Part shown: piece after piece, positions 53,786-63,064 of the stretch
How positions within the stretch are numbered: the stretch's first letter is position 1
Layout: each line of letters opens with the position of its first letter
Assembly: GCF_000430845.1 (NCBI RefSeq)
Contig: NZ_AUMU01000003.1
Location: 186,001 to 250,000 of the forward strand
Direction of reading: 5' to 3'
From: Chryseobacterium gregarium DSM 19109
GTDB taxonomy: Bacteria; Bacteroidota; Bacteroidia; Flavobacteriales; Weeksellaceae
DNA: 64,000 nt
Notes under the pieces: generated by a model
The model's input: the letters and a program-made list of their open reading frames with translations, nothing else
What the model was told of the DNA's origin: nothing
Databases searched by the model: none
Program-made: the position numbers and the translations under genes

Positions 53786-54352
53786 TTATTTTGCTGTTAC
53801 TTTTACAAGCATATCGATGTCATCTTTCACAAGAACATCCTGCATTGTGGATTTATAGGTAACATCAAATTTCTGTCTGTCAATCGTGAATTTCTTTGAA
53901 GCCAGGGTTACCGTTCCGTTGGCATACGTAATTTTAGCCGGGAAAGAAACTGCGTTGGTTTTTCCTTTAACTGTTAAATTACCGGACACCAAAGAATTGT
54001 ACACTTTATCGTTGTTTTTCTTTACGCCCGTAATCTTGAAAGTTGCTGTCGGGAATTTTTCAACTTCAAAAAAGTCTCCGTTTTTAAGGTGACCGTTCAG
54101 TTTCTGCTGGTATTCACCGGTAAGGTCAGTAGCATTGATGGAAGTCATGTCTAATACGAAAGCGCCTCCAACCAACTGGTTTCCTTTCATCATCATTTCT
54201 CCGTTTTTCACTTTTACCGTCCCGTTGTGAGCGCTGGCTTCAGACTTTGCAATCTTATACCCCCACCACTGAACATCAGAAGCGATTACTTTTTTGTTCT
54301 GTCCGAAAGCCAGTCCGCCGGCCAATACCGCTAATAAAAATATTTTTTTCAT
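53786..54352 (-). CDS. YceI family periplasmic protein (paralogue)
   Basis: 188 aa, signal peptide MKKIFLLAVLAGGLAFGQ. It aligns with its neighbour throughout: ASDVQWWGYKIAKSEASAHN, GGAFVLDMTSINATDLTGEY, DFFEVEKFPTATFKIT, NLTVKGKTNAVSFPAKI. Separate promoter and terminator signals suggest independent expression. Probable periplasmic carrier of a hydrophobic ligand, inferred from the family. Confidence 0.93.
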   Translation of the reverse strand: MKKIFLLAVLAGGLAFGQNKKVIASDVQWWGYKIAKSEASAHNGTVKVKNGEMMMKGNQLVGGAFVLDMTSINATDLTGEYQQKLNGHLKNGDFFEVEKFPTATFKITGVKKNNDKVYNSLVSGNLTVKGKTNAVSFPAKITYANGTVTLASKKFTIDRQKFDVTYKSTMQDVLVKDDIDMLVKVTAK

Positions 54353-54392
54353 TTGAAATAAAAGTTATGTACTTGTTTATTATTTACTGCTG

Positions 54393-54400
54393 CAAATGTA
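54393..54400 (-). promoter_or_regulatory. -7 promoter box (TACATTTG) for the second YceI gene
   Basis: Minus-strand TAnnTTTG match followed by C, 41 nt upstream of the start at 54352. Confidence 0.55.
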
Positions 54401-54485
54401 GTCAACTGTTTCGATACTCAATCTTGATGTATATCAATAAATACAATTATTTTCATAAATGATATCATTGCCTGTTATTGCACAA

Positions 54486-54510
54486 AAAACTCCGGGTAAT
54501 CCGGAGTTTA
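54486..54510 (-). terminator. Terminator for glk
   Basis: AAACTCCGG and CCGGAGTTT (about 54487-54495 / 54501-54509) with A-run at the left for the minus strand, right behind the glk stop. Confidence 0.85.
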
Positions 54511-54512
54511 AT

Positions 54513-55562
54513 TTATTCTTCATAATAAGCAGTATACAATGCCACACCATTGAGGGCGGTCTGGTCCTGCTTGATCAGGTAGATCGGGATGTTTTTGAGC
54601 ATCTCTTCCATTTTATCGCTGATCTTATATTTTTCGTAGAACTTATCTTTATTGATGTAAGCCCTGATTTCCTGCGGAATGTCCCCTGAAATCAACAGGC
54701 CGCCTGTCGCTTTAAGCTTTAGGGTAAGGTTGTTGGCTTCTCTTGCTAAAAATTCAAGGAAGGTATCCAGAGCAATTTTACAGATCAGCACATCATCTTC
54801 AACGGCTGCCTTGTAGATTTCCTGGAGGAAATTCCCATTGTTTATCTTTTCTGCCAGCCATTCCGGTTCAGGATGTCTTTTAACATCCCTCAGGAATCTG
54901 TAGATATTAAAGAGCCCGGATTTGGACAATACATTTTCCCAGCTCACGATCCCGTAGAGATTATTTAGGAACTGGTAAAATTCTACCTCAACGGTGGTTC
55001 TCGGAGAAAATTCAGAGTGTCCTCCTTCTGAAGCAAATGGCCTCAGGTATTTTCCGTCAAAGAAATATCCGGCTTCACCCAGACCGTTCCCCGGCGCCAA
55101 AATAGCCACGTTGCCTTTCTCCAGGTGTCCGCTGGTATATATCGGGTCCAGATCATTATCTTCCAGAAGGGCCATGCCGTAAGCTGAAGCTTCCTGGTCA
55201 TTCAGCATATCTACTTTTTCAAATCCGAAATCTCTGGAATATGCTTCCATATCAAGGTCCCATCCCAGTCTTTCGGGACGGCTTTTTCCGTTAAGTACCG
55301 GCCCCGGGACCGCCATACCGAATCTTTTTATATTTTCCAGCTGGTTATCCTGCATAAACTTTTTTAAAATATCTGAAAAATCAGCGTATTCTTTAGTAGG
55401 ATAACTTTGTTGGATTTTAATCTCAAGACCTCCGTTACCGGAAACAAAATAGCCTAAAGTTGTCACGTCTTCACGAAGGTTTGCGCCAATGATAGAAACA
55501 TTGTCATTGCTACCGTTTTTTACTCCCGGTAAATAAAGTGGAAATTTTGGATTTAAAATCAT
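54513..55562 (-). CDS. glk: Glucokinase (Glk family)
   Basis: ATP-dependent phosphorylation of glucose. 349 aa from ATG 55562 (MILNPKFPLYLPGV). VSIIGANLREDVTTLGYF is the phosphate-1 loop (usual GGTK-type sequence replaced by GANL), AVPGPVLNGKSRPERLGWDL, VDMLNDQEASAYGMALL, ILAPGNGLGEAGYF and FASEGGHSEFSPR, the Glk signature, then GGLLISGDIPQEIRAYINKD. The longer upstream frame is excluded by a TATATTTG promoter box (55578-55585). Confidence 0.9.
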   Translation of the reverse strand: MILNPKFPLYLPGVKNGSNDNVSIIGANLREDVTTLGYFVSGNGGLEIKIQQSYPTKEYADFSDILKKFMQDNQLENIKRFGMAVPGPVLNGKSRPERLGWDLDMEAYSRDFGFEKVDMLNDQEASAYGMALLEDNDLDPIYTSGHLEKGNVAILAPGNGLGEAGYFFDGKYLRPFASEGGHSEFSPRTTVEVEFYQFLNNLYGIVSWENVLSKSGLFNIYRFLRDVKRHPEPEWLAEKINNGNFLQEIYKAAVEDDVLICKIALDTFLEFLAREANNLTLKLKATGGLLISGDIPQEIRAYINKDKFYEKYKISDKMEEMLKNIPIYLIKQDQTALNGVALYTAYYEE

Positions 55563-55577
55563 AACCTCAAATTTTAT

Positions 55578-55585
55578 CAAATATA
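55578..55585 (-). promoter_or_regulatory. -7 promoter box (TATATTTG) for glk
   Basis: Exact minus-strand TAnnTTTG, 16 nt upstream of ATG 55562, inside the longer frame beginning at 55631. Confidence 0.6.
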
Positions 55586-55616
55586 ATAATACTTTTTGTA
55601 AATGCCCGCTGTAAGT

Positions 55617-55645
55617 AAAAAACCTTTTCAAAAACTCGAAAAGGC
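55617..55645 (-). terminator. Terminator for the outer-membrane barrel gene
   Basis: CCTTTTC (55623-55629) and GAAAAGG (55638-55644) form the stem; on the minus strand it is followed by U6. Confidence 0.7.
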
Positions 55646-55675
55646 TTGGTTAATAATTACTTATATAAAGTCTAA

Positions 55676-56239
55676 CTATTTTCCTAGTGGAATATTGTAA
55701 GAAAACCCTACACCAATGTTACCTACATTGTAGTCCTGATTAGGCATATCCCCTTTGCTTCCTACAAATACTTTCTGATACTGTACAAAGAAATTCCAGT
55801 CCTGGTTGTGGTACCCTATTTCAGGCTTGATGTAAAAACCGCCGTTTGGCCTGTCCATTGAAGAATTAGTGGCTACCTTATCGTCACCTACTAAAAATCC
55901 GTACCCTAAGTCGGTCCCGAAATAGAATCCCATCTGCTTAGGATAAATTCTGATTAAAGCCGCTACAGGAACAACCCCTACATCATTATTATCATATCCG
56001 TTGTTTTCTTTCCCAAAATAATGGGTGTATCCTGTGGCAATACCCAGTCCGAAGCCCGGCGTTATTAGGTTCTGATAGGATACATCTACGCCTACGGCAG
56101 CAGACAGGTTATCCGAAGGAACCGCTAAACCAACATTCGCTCCCACTTTAATCATGTTGTTCATCTGTGCACTCTGAGCACTCACCACACCTGCTGTTAA
56201 AAGTCCGGCCAGTACTATTGCCTGTTTAAACATTTTCAT
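55676..56239 (-). CDS. Outer-membrane beta-barrel protein
   Basis: 187 aa, signal peptide ending VVSAQ, then eight aromatic amphipathic strands (IKVGANVGLAVPSDNLSAAV, GFGLGIATGYTHYFG, MGFYFGTDLGYGFLVG, GGFYIKPEIGYHNQDWNFFV) and a final GNIGVGFSYNIPLGK. The architecture is that of small eight-strand barrels of Bacteroidota. No ligand is suggested. Monocistronic. Confidence 0.88.
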   Translation of the reverse strand: MKMFKQAIVLAGLLTAGVVSAQSAQMNNMIKVGANVGLAVPSDNLSAAVGVDVSYQNLITPGFGLGIATGYTHYFGKENNGYDNNDVGVVPVAALIRIYPKQMGFYFGTDLGYGFLVGDDKVATNSSMDRPNGGFYIKPEIGYHNQDWNFFVQYQKVFVGSKGDMPNQDYNVGNIGVGFSYNIPLGK

Positions 56240-56512
56240 ACTTCTGATTTTTAAATTTTGCTAAGCTGACAGATGTAAAAATCGTGCCAATGAAAGCCTT
56301 TTTTTCAAACCCAATAGCTCTTGGTAATATAAAACAATGACTGTCAATTCATTAAAATTTAAATGCCTGTTTAATATTTTTTTAATGAATGACATACATC
56401 TTTAGGGTTGCCTCCGGACAAAATACGGAAGAAAGCAATACTATTAACAATTCTTAACCGTTATTAATTTTAACCTTCTATCTGCTGAAACATCAAAACA
56501 CAAATCATACGT

Positions 56513-57892
56513 ATGATACCATCATCATTCATTAACAATAAACATCTTCTCTGGCGCGCGGGCTTCGGAGCAGACCTCAGCCAGTTAGAAGATCTTAAAA
56601 ATAAAGATACCGGAACGCTTTTGAGTGATCTGCTGAAAGAAGATGGATTCACGGATATCAGTTATGAAACTCCGGATACAGAAACGGCAGAATACATGAA
56701 TGACCCTTCTCCTGCTGAAAAGAAAAAACAGATGCAGAAGATCATCCGCCAGCAAAATGAAGAACTAAATCTGAATTTTCTCGACAGAATGGTCCACAGC
56801 AGGGAACAGATGAAAGAAAAGATGGCATTTTTCTGGCACGGGCATTTTGCTTCAAGGGGACAGAACCCTAGGTTCAACAGGCAGATTTTAAATATCATCC
56901 GGAAAAATGCAATGGGAAATTTCAAAGATCTCTTGTTTGAAGTGAGCCAGGCTCCCGCGATGCTGAATTTCCTGAACAACCAGCAGAATAAAAAAGACCA
57001 TCCGAATGAAAATTTTGCAAGGGAAGTCATGGAACTCTTCACCATGGGACGGGGAAACTATACCGAAAATGACATCCGGGAAGGGGCAAGAGCGTTTACC
57101 GGATGGGGCTATGACAAGGAAGGCAATTTTATAGAAAGAGGCAAACTTCATGACGAAGGCATAAAAACATTTCTCGGAAAGACCGGAAACTTTACCGGAA
57201 CAGATGCCCTAAACCTCATTCTGGAACAGCAAGCGACTTCCCGGTTCATTACGGCAAAGATCTACCGGTTTTTTGTCAATGATACACCTGATGAAGGCAT
57301 CATACAAAAACTGAGTGAAAATTTTTACCAGTCCGGTTACGACATCAGAAAGCTGATGATTGAGATTTTTTCAAGCAAATGGTTTTATGACAGGAAAAAT
57401 ATCGGCAACCGGATAAAATCTCCTGTCGAACTCATGGCCGGCATGATGAGAACCCTTCCTATGGACATCCGGAATCCGGAGAACCTGATTGTATACCAGA
57501 AATTGTTGGGGCAGATGCTCCTGAATCCGCCGAATGTTTCAGGATGGCCCAATGGCAAGTCTTGGATAGACAGCTCTACGCTGATGCTCAGGCTTCAGAT
57601 TCCCCAGATCTGGTCGGGATTACGGCCGCTGGAATATTCCCCGAGACCGGATGACGATATTGACATGGGACTCAAATCCCGTGAAACAGCCCTGAACAAA
57701 ACCTTTAAAAGCCCGAATATCACCATCGACTGGGCACGGGTTGAAAAAGTTTTTACAGGGAAACGCGCTGAAGAATACCTCATCCAGAGCTCGACATCAC
57801 TGGACATGGGTTCGGTAAAGAACTTTTCGGACAACAGTGTGAAAATGAATATCATTAATATCATGTCAACCCCGGAATATCAGTTAATGTAA
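56513..57892 (+). CDS. DUF1800 family protein
   Basis: 459 aa. Begins NNKHLLWRAGFGADLSQLED, with the family landmarks MAFFWHGHFAS, the REVMELFTMGRGNYTENDIREGARAFTGW motif, SSKWFYDRKNIGNRIKSPVE and NPPNVSGWPNGKSWID. No clear signal peptide is visible. DUF1800 genes are usually followed by a DUF1501 gene, as here (90 nt). The biochemical function is not established in general. Confidence 0.92.
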   Translation: MIPSSFINNKHLLWRAGFGADLSQLEDLKNKDTGTLLSDLLKEDGFTDISYETPDTETAEYMNDPSPAEKKKQMQKIIRQQNEELNLNFLDRMVHSREQMKEKMAFFWHGHFASRGQNPRFNRQILNIIRKNAMGNFKDLLFEVSQAPAMLNFLNNQQNKKDHPNENFAREVMELFTMGRGNYTENDIREGARAFTGWGYDKEGNFIERGKLHDEGIKTFLGKTGNFTGTDALNLILEQQATSRFITAKIYRFFVNDTPDEGIIQKLSENFYQSGYDIRKLMIEIFSSKWFYDRKNIGNRIKSPVELMAGMMRTLPMDIRNPENLIVYQKLLGQMLLNPPNVSGWPNGKSWIDSSTLMLRLQIPQIWSGLRPLEYSPRPDDDIDMGLKSRETALNKTFKSPNITIDWARVEKVFTGKRAEEYLIQSSTSLDMGSVKNFSDNSVKMNIINIMSTPEYQLM

Positions 57893-57981
57893 TTTTCAGG
57901 TAGCAGACGGCAGATTTCAGCTGACCTTTAAAATATGACTGTAAAACGTCAACCTAATATCTTAACTTAAACCTAACCGTT

Positions 57982-59166
57982 ATGTTAATCAAAAGAAGAG
58001 AGTTCCTTAAAATAAGTTCACTGGCCACGGCTTCGCTACTGATGCCGAATTTCCTGAAAGCCATGACCTTTGATGAAGCCCTGGAACCGAATCAGAAAAT
58101 CCTGGTCGTGCTCCAGTTTACCGGTGGAAATGACGGACTGAATACCATTATCCCGGTGCGGAATGATATTTATTTTAAAGAAAGGAACAGCATTGCGATT
58201 AAAGATTCCTTATCATTGAATGATGAAACGGGGATCAACCCTGCCCTTTCCTATTTTAAAGAACTGTATGACAACGGTGAACTTTCGGTGATGAACAATG
58301 TCGGTTACCCGAATCCTGACAAATCCCATTTCCGAAGTATGGACATCTGGCAATCTGCCAGCAAAAGCGATGAATACCTGGAAACGGGCTGGCTCGGAAG
58401 GTTTCTGGATGAAGAATGCTACCGTTGCGATCACCCGACCCAGGCACTGGAAGTCGATGACATGCTGAGCCTGGCCTTAAAAGGCGGACAGAATAAAGCA
58501 TTTGCTTTCAAAGATCCGAAAAGGCTTTACCAGACCAGCCAGGAAAAATACTTTAAATCGCTGTATGACCATCATCATGATGACGAAACGGTTTCGTACT
58601 TATACCAGACGTTAGGGTCTACCATCAATAATGCCGGCTATATTTTTGAAAAGAGTAAAGCAAAAAAAACGGAACAGACTTATCCCAATTCCCAGTTGGG
58701 CAAAGATTTCAGAACTGTGGCTTCCTTAATAAAATCCGACATCAATACCAGAGTGTATTATCTTTCCGTCGGAAGTTTCGATACGCATGTGAATCAGAAT
58801 GACATGCAGCAGAAGCTTTTCGGTGATATCAATGAAACCGTAAAAGCCTTTGTTGCCGATATGAAAAGCAACGGGCTCTTTGATGATATACTGCTGATGA
58901 CCTTCTCAGAATTCGGGAGGCGGGTGGCCCAGAATGCCAGCAAAGGGACCGACCACGGGACGGCTAACCAGATGTTTTTTATCAGTGGCGGCTTAAAGAA
59001 AAAAGGGCTTTTAAATCCGCTTCCCGATTTGGCTAATTTAAATGAAGGCGACTTGATCTATTCCGAAGACTTCCGGAAAGTGTATGCCACCATTCTTAAA
59101 AACTGGCTGAAGGCAGATGCTTCCAAAGTACTGGGATGGAAAAACGGCATCTATGATTTTATTTAA
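57982..59166 (+). CDS. DUF1501 family protein with Tat-like signal
   Basis: 394 aa. The N-terminus MLIKRREFLKISSLATASLL has the RR-x-FLK twin-arginine motif, so it is predicted to be exported folded. VVLQFTGGNDGLNTIIPVRN, NPDKSHFRSMDIWQSA, SVGSFDTHVNQNDMQQKLF, LLMTFSEFGRRVAQNASKGT, DHGTANQMFFISGG place it in the sulfatase/alkaline-phosphatase-like DUF1501 family, with Asp/His metal ligands in the last two segments. It pairs with the DUF1800 gene upstream. Confidence 0.92.
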   Translation: MLIKRREFLKISSLATASLLMPNFLKAMTFDEALEPNQKILVVLQFTGGNDGLNTIIPVRNDIYFKERNSIAIKDSLSLNDETGINPALSYFKELYDNGELSVMNNVGYPNPDKSHFRSMDIWQSASKSDEYLETGWLGRFLDEECYRCDHPTQALEVDDMLSLALKGGQNKAFAFKDPKRLYQTSQEKYFKSLYDHHHDDETVSYLYQTLGSTINNAGYIFEKSKAKKTEQTYPNSQLGKDFRTVASLIKSDINTRVYYLSVGSFDTHVNQNDMQQKLFGDINETVKAFVADMKSNGLFDDILLMTFSEFGRRVAQNASKGTDHGTANQMFFISGGLKKKGLLNPLPDLANLNEGDLIYSEDFRKVYATILKNWLKADASKVLGWKNGIYDFI

Positions 59167-59334
59167 ATAGGATTCAGGTTAAAAGAAACAAGGTGATTCC
59201 ACAATGCCTGAGCTTGGTTTTCAGGATATTTTAATTCAGCATCCGGATTAACGGAAAAGCTGTTATTATAAAAACAGCGAAGCAGATTAAGAATCTTTAA
59301 TCCACAAACCTAACGCTAACTGTTTATGCCCATA

Positions 59335-59371
59335 AAAACAGGCCGTTGAAAAACAACAGCCTATTTTATAA
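59335..59371 (-). terminator. Terminator for the 46-residue peptide gene
   Basis: On the minus strand AGGCTGTTG pairs with CAACGGCCT (one G-U) and is followed by a U-run. Confidence 0.7.
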
Positions 59372-59383
59372 TTGTTAATTGAA

Positions 59384-59524
59384 CTACTCCAAATTATGTA
59401 CCGGGATCTGTTTTTTATCTGCCGCCGGTTTCTCATCAAATTTCTCAGCGATTTTTTTAATAATAAATTCGATCACCAAGGGAGCCACTATGGCTACTAT
59501 CGCTTTCAGTATTCTAGATTTCAT
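59384..59524 (-). CDS. 46-residue membrane-associated peptide
   Basis: A short minus-strand ORF: MKSRILKAIVAIVAPLVIEF, then IIKKIAEKFDEKPAADKKQI PVHNLE. A basic N-terminus, a hydrophobic or amphipathic helix of about 20 residues, then a Lys/Glu-rich polar tail. A good terminator follows directly, supporting expression. It resembles small membrane peptides annotated as hypothetical in relatives. Its toxicity or function cannot be judged from the sequence. Confidence 0.6.
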   Translation of the reverse strand: MKSRILKAIVAIVAPLVIEFIIKKIAEKFDEKPAADKKQIPVHNLE

Positions 59525-59572
59525 AATTGTTATATTTTATGATTCCGATAATACAATTTCTGAGCCATTATC

Positions 59573-60592
59573 TCATCCCTGTTTTTCAGGATCTTCCTGG
59601 TGGTAGTTCCGGCAGGCCTCCTTCAGGCTTTTTTCAATCCGGTTCCTGAGCTTTTCCGGCCTGAGCACCGTTATGAATTCGCCGAGCCCCAGAATCATCC
59701 GTTCCAATTCGAAATTAAGCTGCACACAGATCTTAAATGTGGTTCCGCTTTCGTCTTCCGCCATGATTTCCTGAGAATGGTGAAACGGTTTTGTTTTCAC
59801 ATACGGGGCATGTTTAGCATTGATTTTAAAAAGAACATTCTGCGGACGCTGTGTTTCAGAAACCGTGACCCCGATTACTTCCCCGAAATACCGGTCAGAG
59901 TCGAAATCCTTATCAATATAGTCCATCTTCTCTTCAACGGCAATCGTTTCTATCCGGTCAAGGGCCAGATTATACATCTTATTTTTGCACCAGCAGATCA
60001 GGAACCAGCGGTTATTGTATTCTTTCAGCAGTTGCGGATGGACGATGTAACAGTCGGATTCTTTTGCCTTGAAGCTTTTGTAGACGATATTCAGCACCCT
60101 TTTATTCAGGATGGCTTCATACAGGATATCAATATGCTCCAGGCCTTTCAGATTTTCATTTTTGTCAAGGTGGATAATTGATTTCGGGCTTCGGGCATGA
60201 ATGGAATCTTCCAGTTTTTGAATCACCCCGTTCATCTCCTTGAACATTGAAAAATCCTTGAACTGCTTTAGAATCTGCACTGCATTATTCATCGCCTTCA
60301 GGTCGCTTTCATTCACGGAAATATTATGGATGCTGTATTCCGGGTCGCTGTATCGGTAGTATTTTTTTTCATATACTTCAATCGGCGCTTCGTACCCGAA
60401 CTTTTCGCTGCGCATGTTCTGCAGATCGAGCTGTACGGTCCGTTTGCTTACAAAGGATTCTTTCCCTTCAAATTCAAATAAGGCTTCGGAACATTCGTCG
60501 ATTAGATCTTCCAGCGTGTATTTCCGGTATTTGTTTTTCAGGCATTGGTCCAGCGTTTTATAGCGGATCAGGGCATTTTTATTGGATGACAT
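59573..60592 (-). CDS. WYL-domain transcriptional regulator
   Basis: 339 aa from ATG 60592 (MSSNKNALIRYKTLDQCLKN). I reject the longer frame to 60742, which runs through a palindromic repeat and has low coding character. An N-terminal winged helix (YTLEDLIDECSEALFEFEGK, VSKRTVQLDLQNM) is followed by a WYL domain (LYEAILNKRVLNIVYKSFKA, VHPQLLKEYNNRWFLICWC) and a WCX-like tail. WYL regulators often sense nucleic acids or nucleotides. Position near rtcB makes an RNA-repair or stress-linked role conceivable, but the genes are not in one operon. Confidence 0.9.
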   Translation of the reverse strand: MSSNKNALIRYKTLDQCLKNKYRKYTLEDLIDECSEALFEFEGKESFVSKRTVQLDLQNMRSEKFGYEAPIEVYEKKYYRYSDPEYSIHNISVNESDLKAMNNAVQILKQFKDFSMFKEMNGVIQKLEDSIHARSPKSIIHLDKNENLKGLEHIDILYEAILNKRVLNIVYKSFKAKESDCYIVHPQLLKEYNNRWFLICWCKNKMYNLALDRIETIAVEEKMDYIDKDFDSDRYFGEVIGVTVSETQRPQNVLFKINAKHAPYVKTKPFHHSQEIMAEDESGTTFKICVQLNFELERMILGLGEFITVLRPEKLRNRIEKSLKEACRNYHQEDPEKQG

Positions 60593-60630
60593 GGTTTTAT
60601 TTTTTTTATTGGGGCGTGTCCCTTTGTTTT

Positions 60631-60678
60631 CCGGCTCCGAACCTGACAGGTTTTGAAACCTGCCAGGTTCGGAGCCGG
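60631..60678. repeat. 48-nt palindromic repeat (AACCTG/CAGGTT type)
   Basis: Arms CCGGCTCCGAACCTG (60631-60645) and CAGGTTCGGAGCCGG (60664-60678) are exact complements, and the inner CAGGTTT (60647-60653) / AAACCTG (60656-60662) closes the hairpin with one mismatch and a 2-nt loop. The core CAGGTTTTGAAACCTG looks like a dispersed palindrome I know from Bacteroidota intergenic regions. No T-run. Confidence 0.7.
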
Positions 60679-60815
60679 TCACTCCGGGCCGGGCTGCTTC
60701 AGGCTTCACTTTGTTCCGGTTTCTTACCGAGGAAGAATTCACTTTATTAATATATTATTATTCAAATCGGTTTTGAAATAATTATGATGAGACGGCTCTG
60801 GCAATTGCATAAAGA

Positions 60816-62628
<1,813 letters not shown>

Positions 62629-62706
62629 TTTTTCAAACTAAACTAATAGCCAAACCTTGCAGAGATGAAAGCCTGCAGGATTTATGAAAGCTTTTAACAT
62701 AAGGCA

Positions 62707-62815
62707 GGAGCAGTAGCTCAGTTGGTTAGAGCAACAAAAATACTTTTCGCTACCGGCACAAAAAGTTCCTATGAATTAAGTTTGTGTGTCGCAGGTTCGA
62801 GCCCTGCCTGCTCCT
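62707..62815 (+). ncRNA. tRNA-like cloverleaf with a 42-nt anticodon loop
   Basis: Acceptor stem GGAGCAG (62707-62713) / CTGCTCC (62808-62814) with U73; TA; D-stem GCTC/GAGC around a 9-nt D-loop with GG (62716-62732); anticodon stem ACAAA (62734-62738) / TTTGT (62781-62785); 5-nt variable loop GTGTC; T-stem GCAGG/CCTGC with a canonical T-loop TTCGAGC (62791-62807). Everything is tRNA-normal except the loop between the anticodon stem strands, which is 42 nt (62739-62780) rather than 7, without U33 in place. So it is not a normal decoder. It could be a precursor with an intron, a Y-RNA-like tRNA mimic, or a decoy. Confidence 0.8.
62742..62772 (+). repeat. Motif copy 1 inside the tRNA-like loop (permuted)
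   Basis: ACTTTT (62742-62747), C, GCT, loop ACC, GGC (62755-62757), ACA, AAAAGT (62761-62766), TCCTAT (62767-62772). The stem ACTTTT/AAAAGT closes through GCT/GGC at the apex. Compared with the downstream hairpins the order of strands is reversed, a circular permutation. Confidence 0.7.
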
Positions 62816-62879
62816 CAAGTGACGAAATGTTTATCCTAAATGGTTAATCATTAATGATTCCATTCGTCAAAAAATTTAA

Positions 62880-62928
62880 GGCAAAGAAAGTTCCTATTTG
62901 ATTTCCCACATTTACTTTCCGCCTTTTT
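62880..62928 (+). repeat. Hairpin repeat A of the RNA array
   Basis: GGC (62880-62882), AAA, GAAAGT (62886-62891), TCCTAT, a 16-nt loop, ACTTTC (62914-62919), C, GCC (62921-62923), then five T. Confidence 0.7.
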
Positions 62929-62940
62929 AAAAAAACTTAA

Positions 62941-62985
62941 GGCAACGGGAGTTCCTCTAAATTTGGCAATTACTCCCCACTTTTT
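62941..62985 (+). repeat. Hairpin repeat B of the RNA array
   Basis: GGC (62941-62943), AAC, GGGAGT (62947-62952), TCCTCT, a 13-nt loop, ACTCCC (62972-62977), C, ACT (62979-62981), then T-run. Confidence 0.7.
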
Positions 62986-62996
62986 ATAAAACTGTA

Positions 62997-63052
62997 GGTA
63001 AAAGGAGTTCCTATACATTTCATTAAAAGAACTACTCCTCACTTATTTTTTT
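62997..63052 (+). repeat. Hairpin repeat C of the RNA array
   Basis: GGT (62997-62999), AAA, AGGAGT (63003-63008), TCCTAT, a 19-nt loop, ACTCCT (63034-63039), C, ACT (63041-63043), then TA and seven T, which could also end transcription. Confidence 0.7.
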
Positions 63053-63064
63053 AACAGTAAAACA

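Larger units (their letters stand above)
62703..63052 (+). ncRNA. Structured RNA region: tRNA-like module plus hairpin array
   Basis: About 350 nt of non-coding sequence between rtcB and the next gene, dense in secondary structure on the plus strand. In order: a tRNA-like cloverleaf (62707-62815), a hairpin at 62821-62868 (GACGAA/TTCGTC outer, ATGG/CCAT and AATCAT/ATGATT inner), and three related hairpins ending in a U-run at 63046-63052. No clear own promoter is seen, so it may be transcribed with rtcB. A 6-nt GGCAGG (62703-62708) can also pair with CCTGCC (62803-62808), competing with the tRNA fold. Whether it is one RNA or several is unknown. Confidence 0.6.

Noticed and set aside
57982..58072. 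DUF1501 protein as an arylsulfatase
   Set aside because: No Cys/Ser-x-Pro-x-Arg formylglycine motif is seen; only the general fold family is supported.
60593..60742. N-terminal 50-residue extension of the WYL regulator
   Set aside because: It reads through the palindromic repeat and is low-complexity; the internal ATG at 60592 starts the conserved domain.
62870..63052. The repeats as a CRISPR array
   Set aside because: The units share only about 20 scattered positions, vary in spacing, contain internal hairpins with changing sequence, and no cas gene is near.
62880..63052. The three hairpins as plain tandem transcription terminators
   Set aside because: Each does have a T-run, so this is partly possible. 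But the conserved UCCU(A/C)U, the A-rich internal loop and the permuted copy in the tRNA-like loop are not needed for termination.
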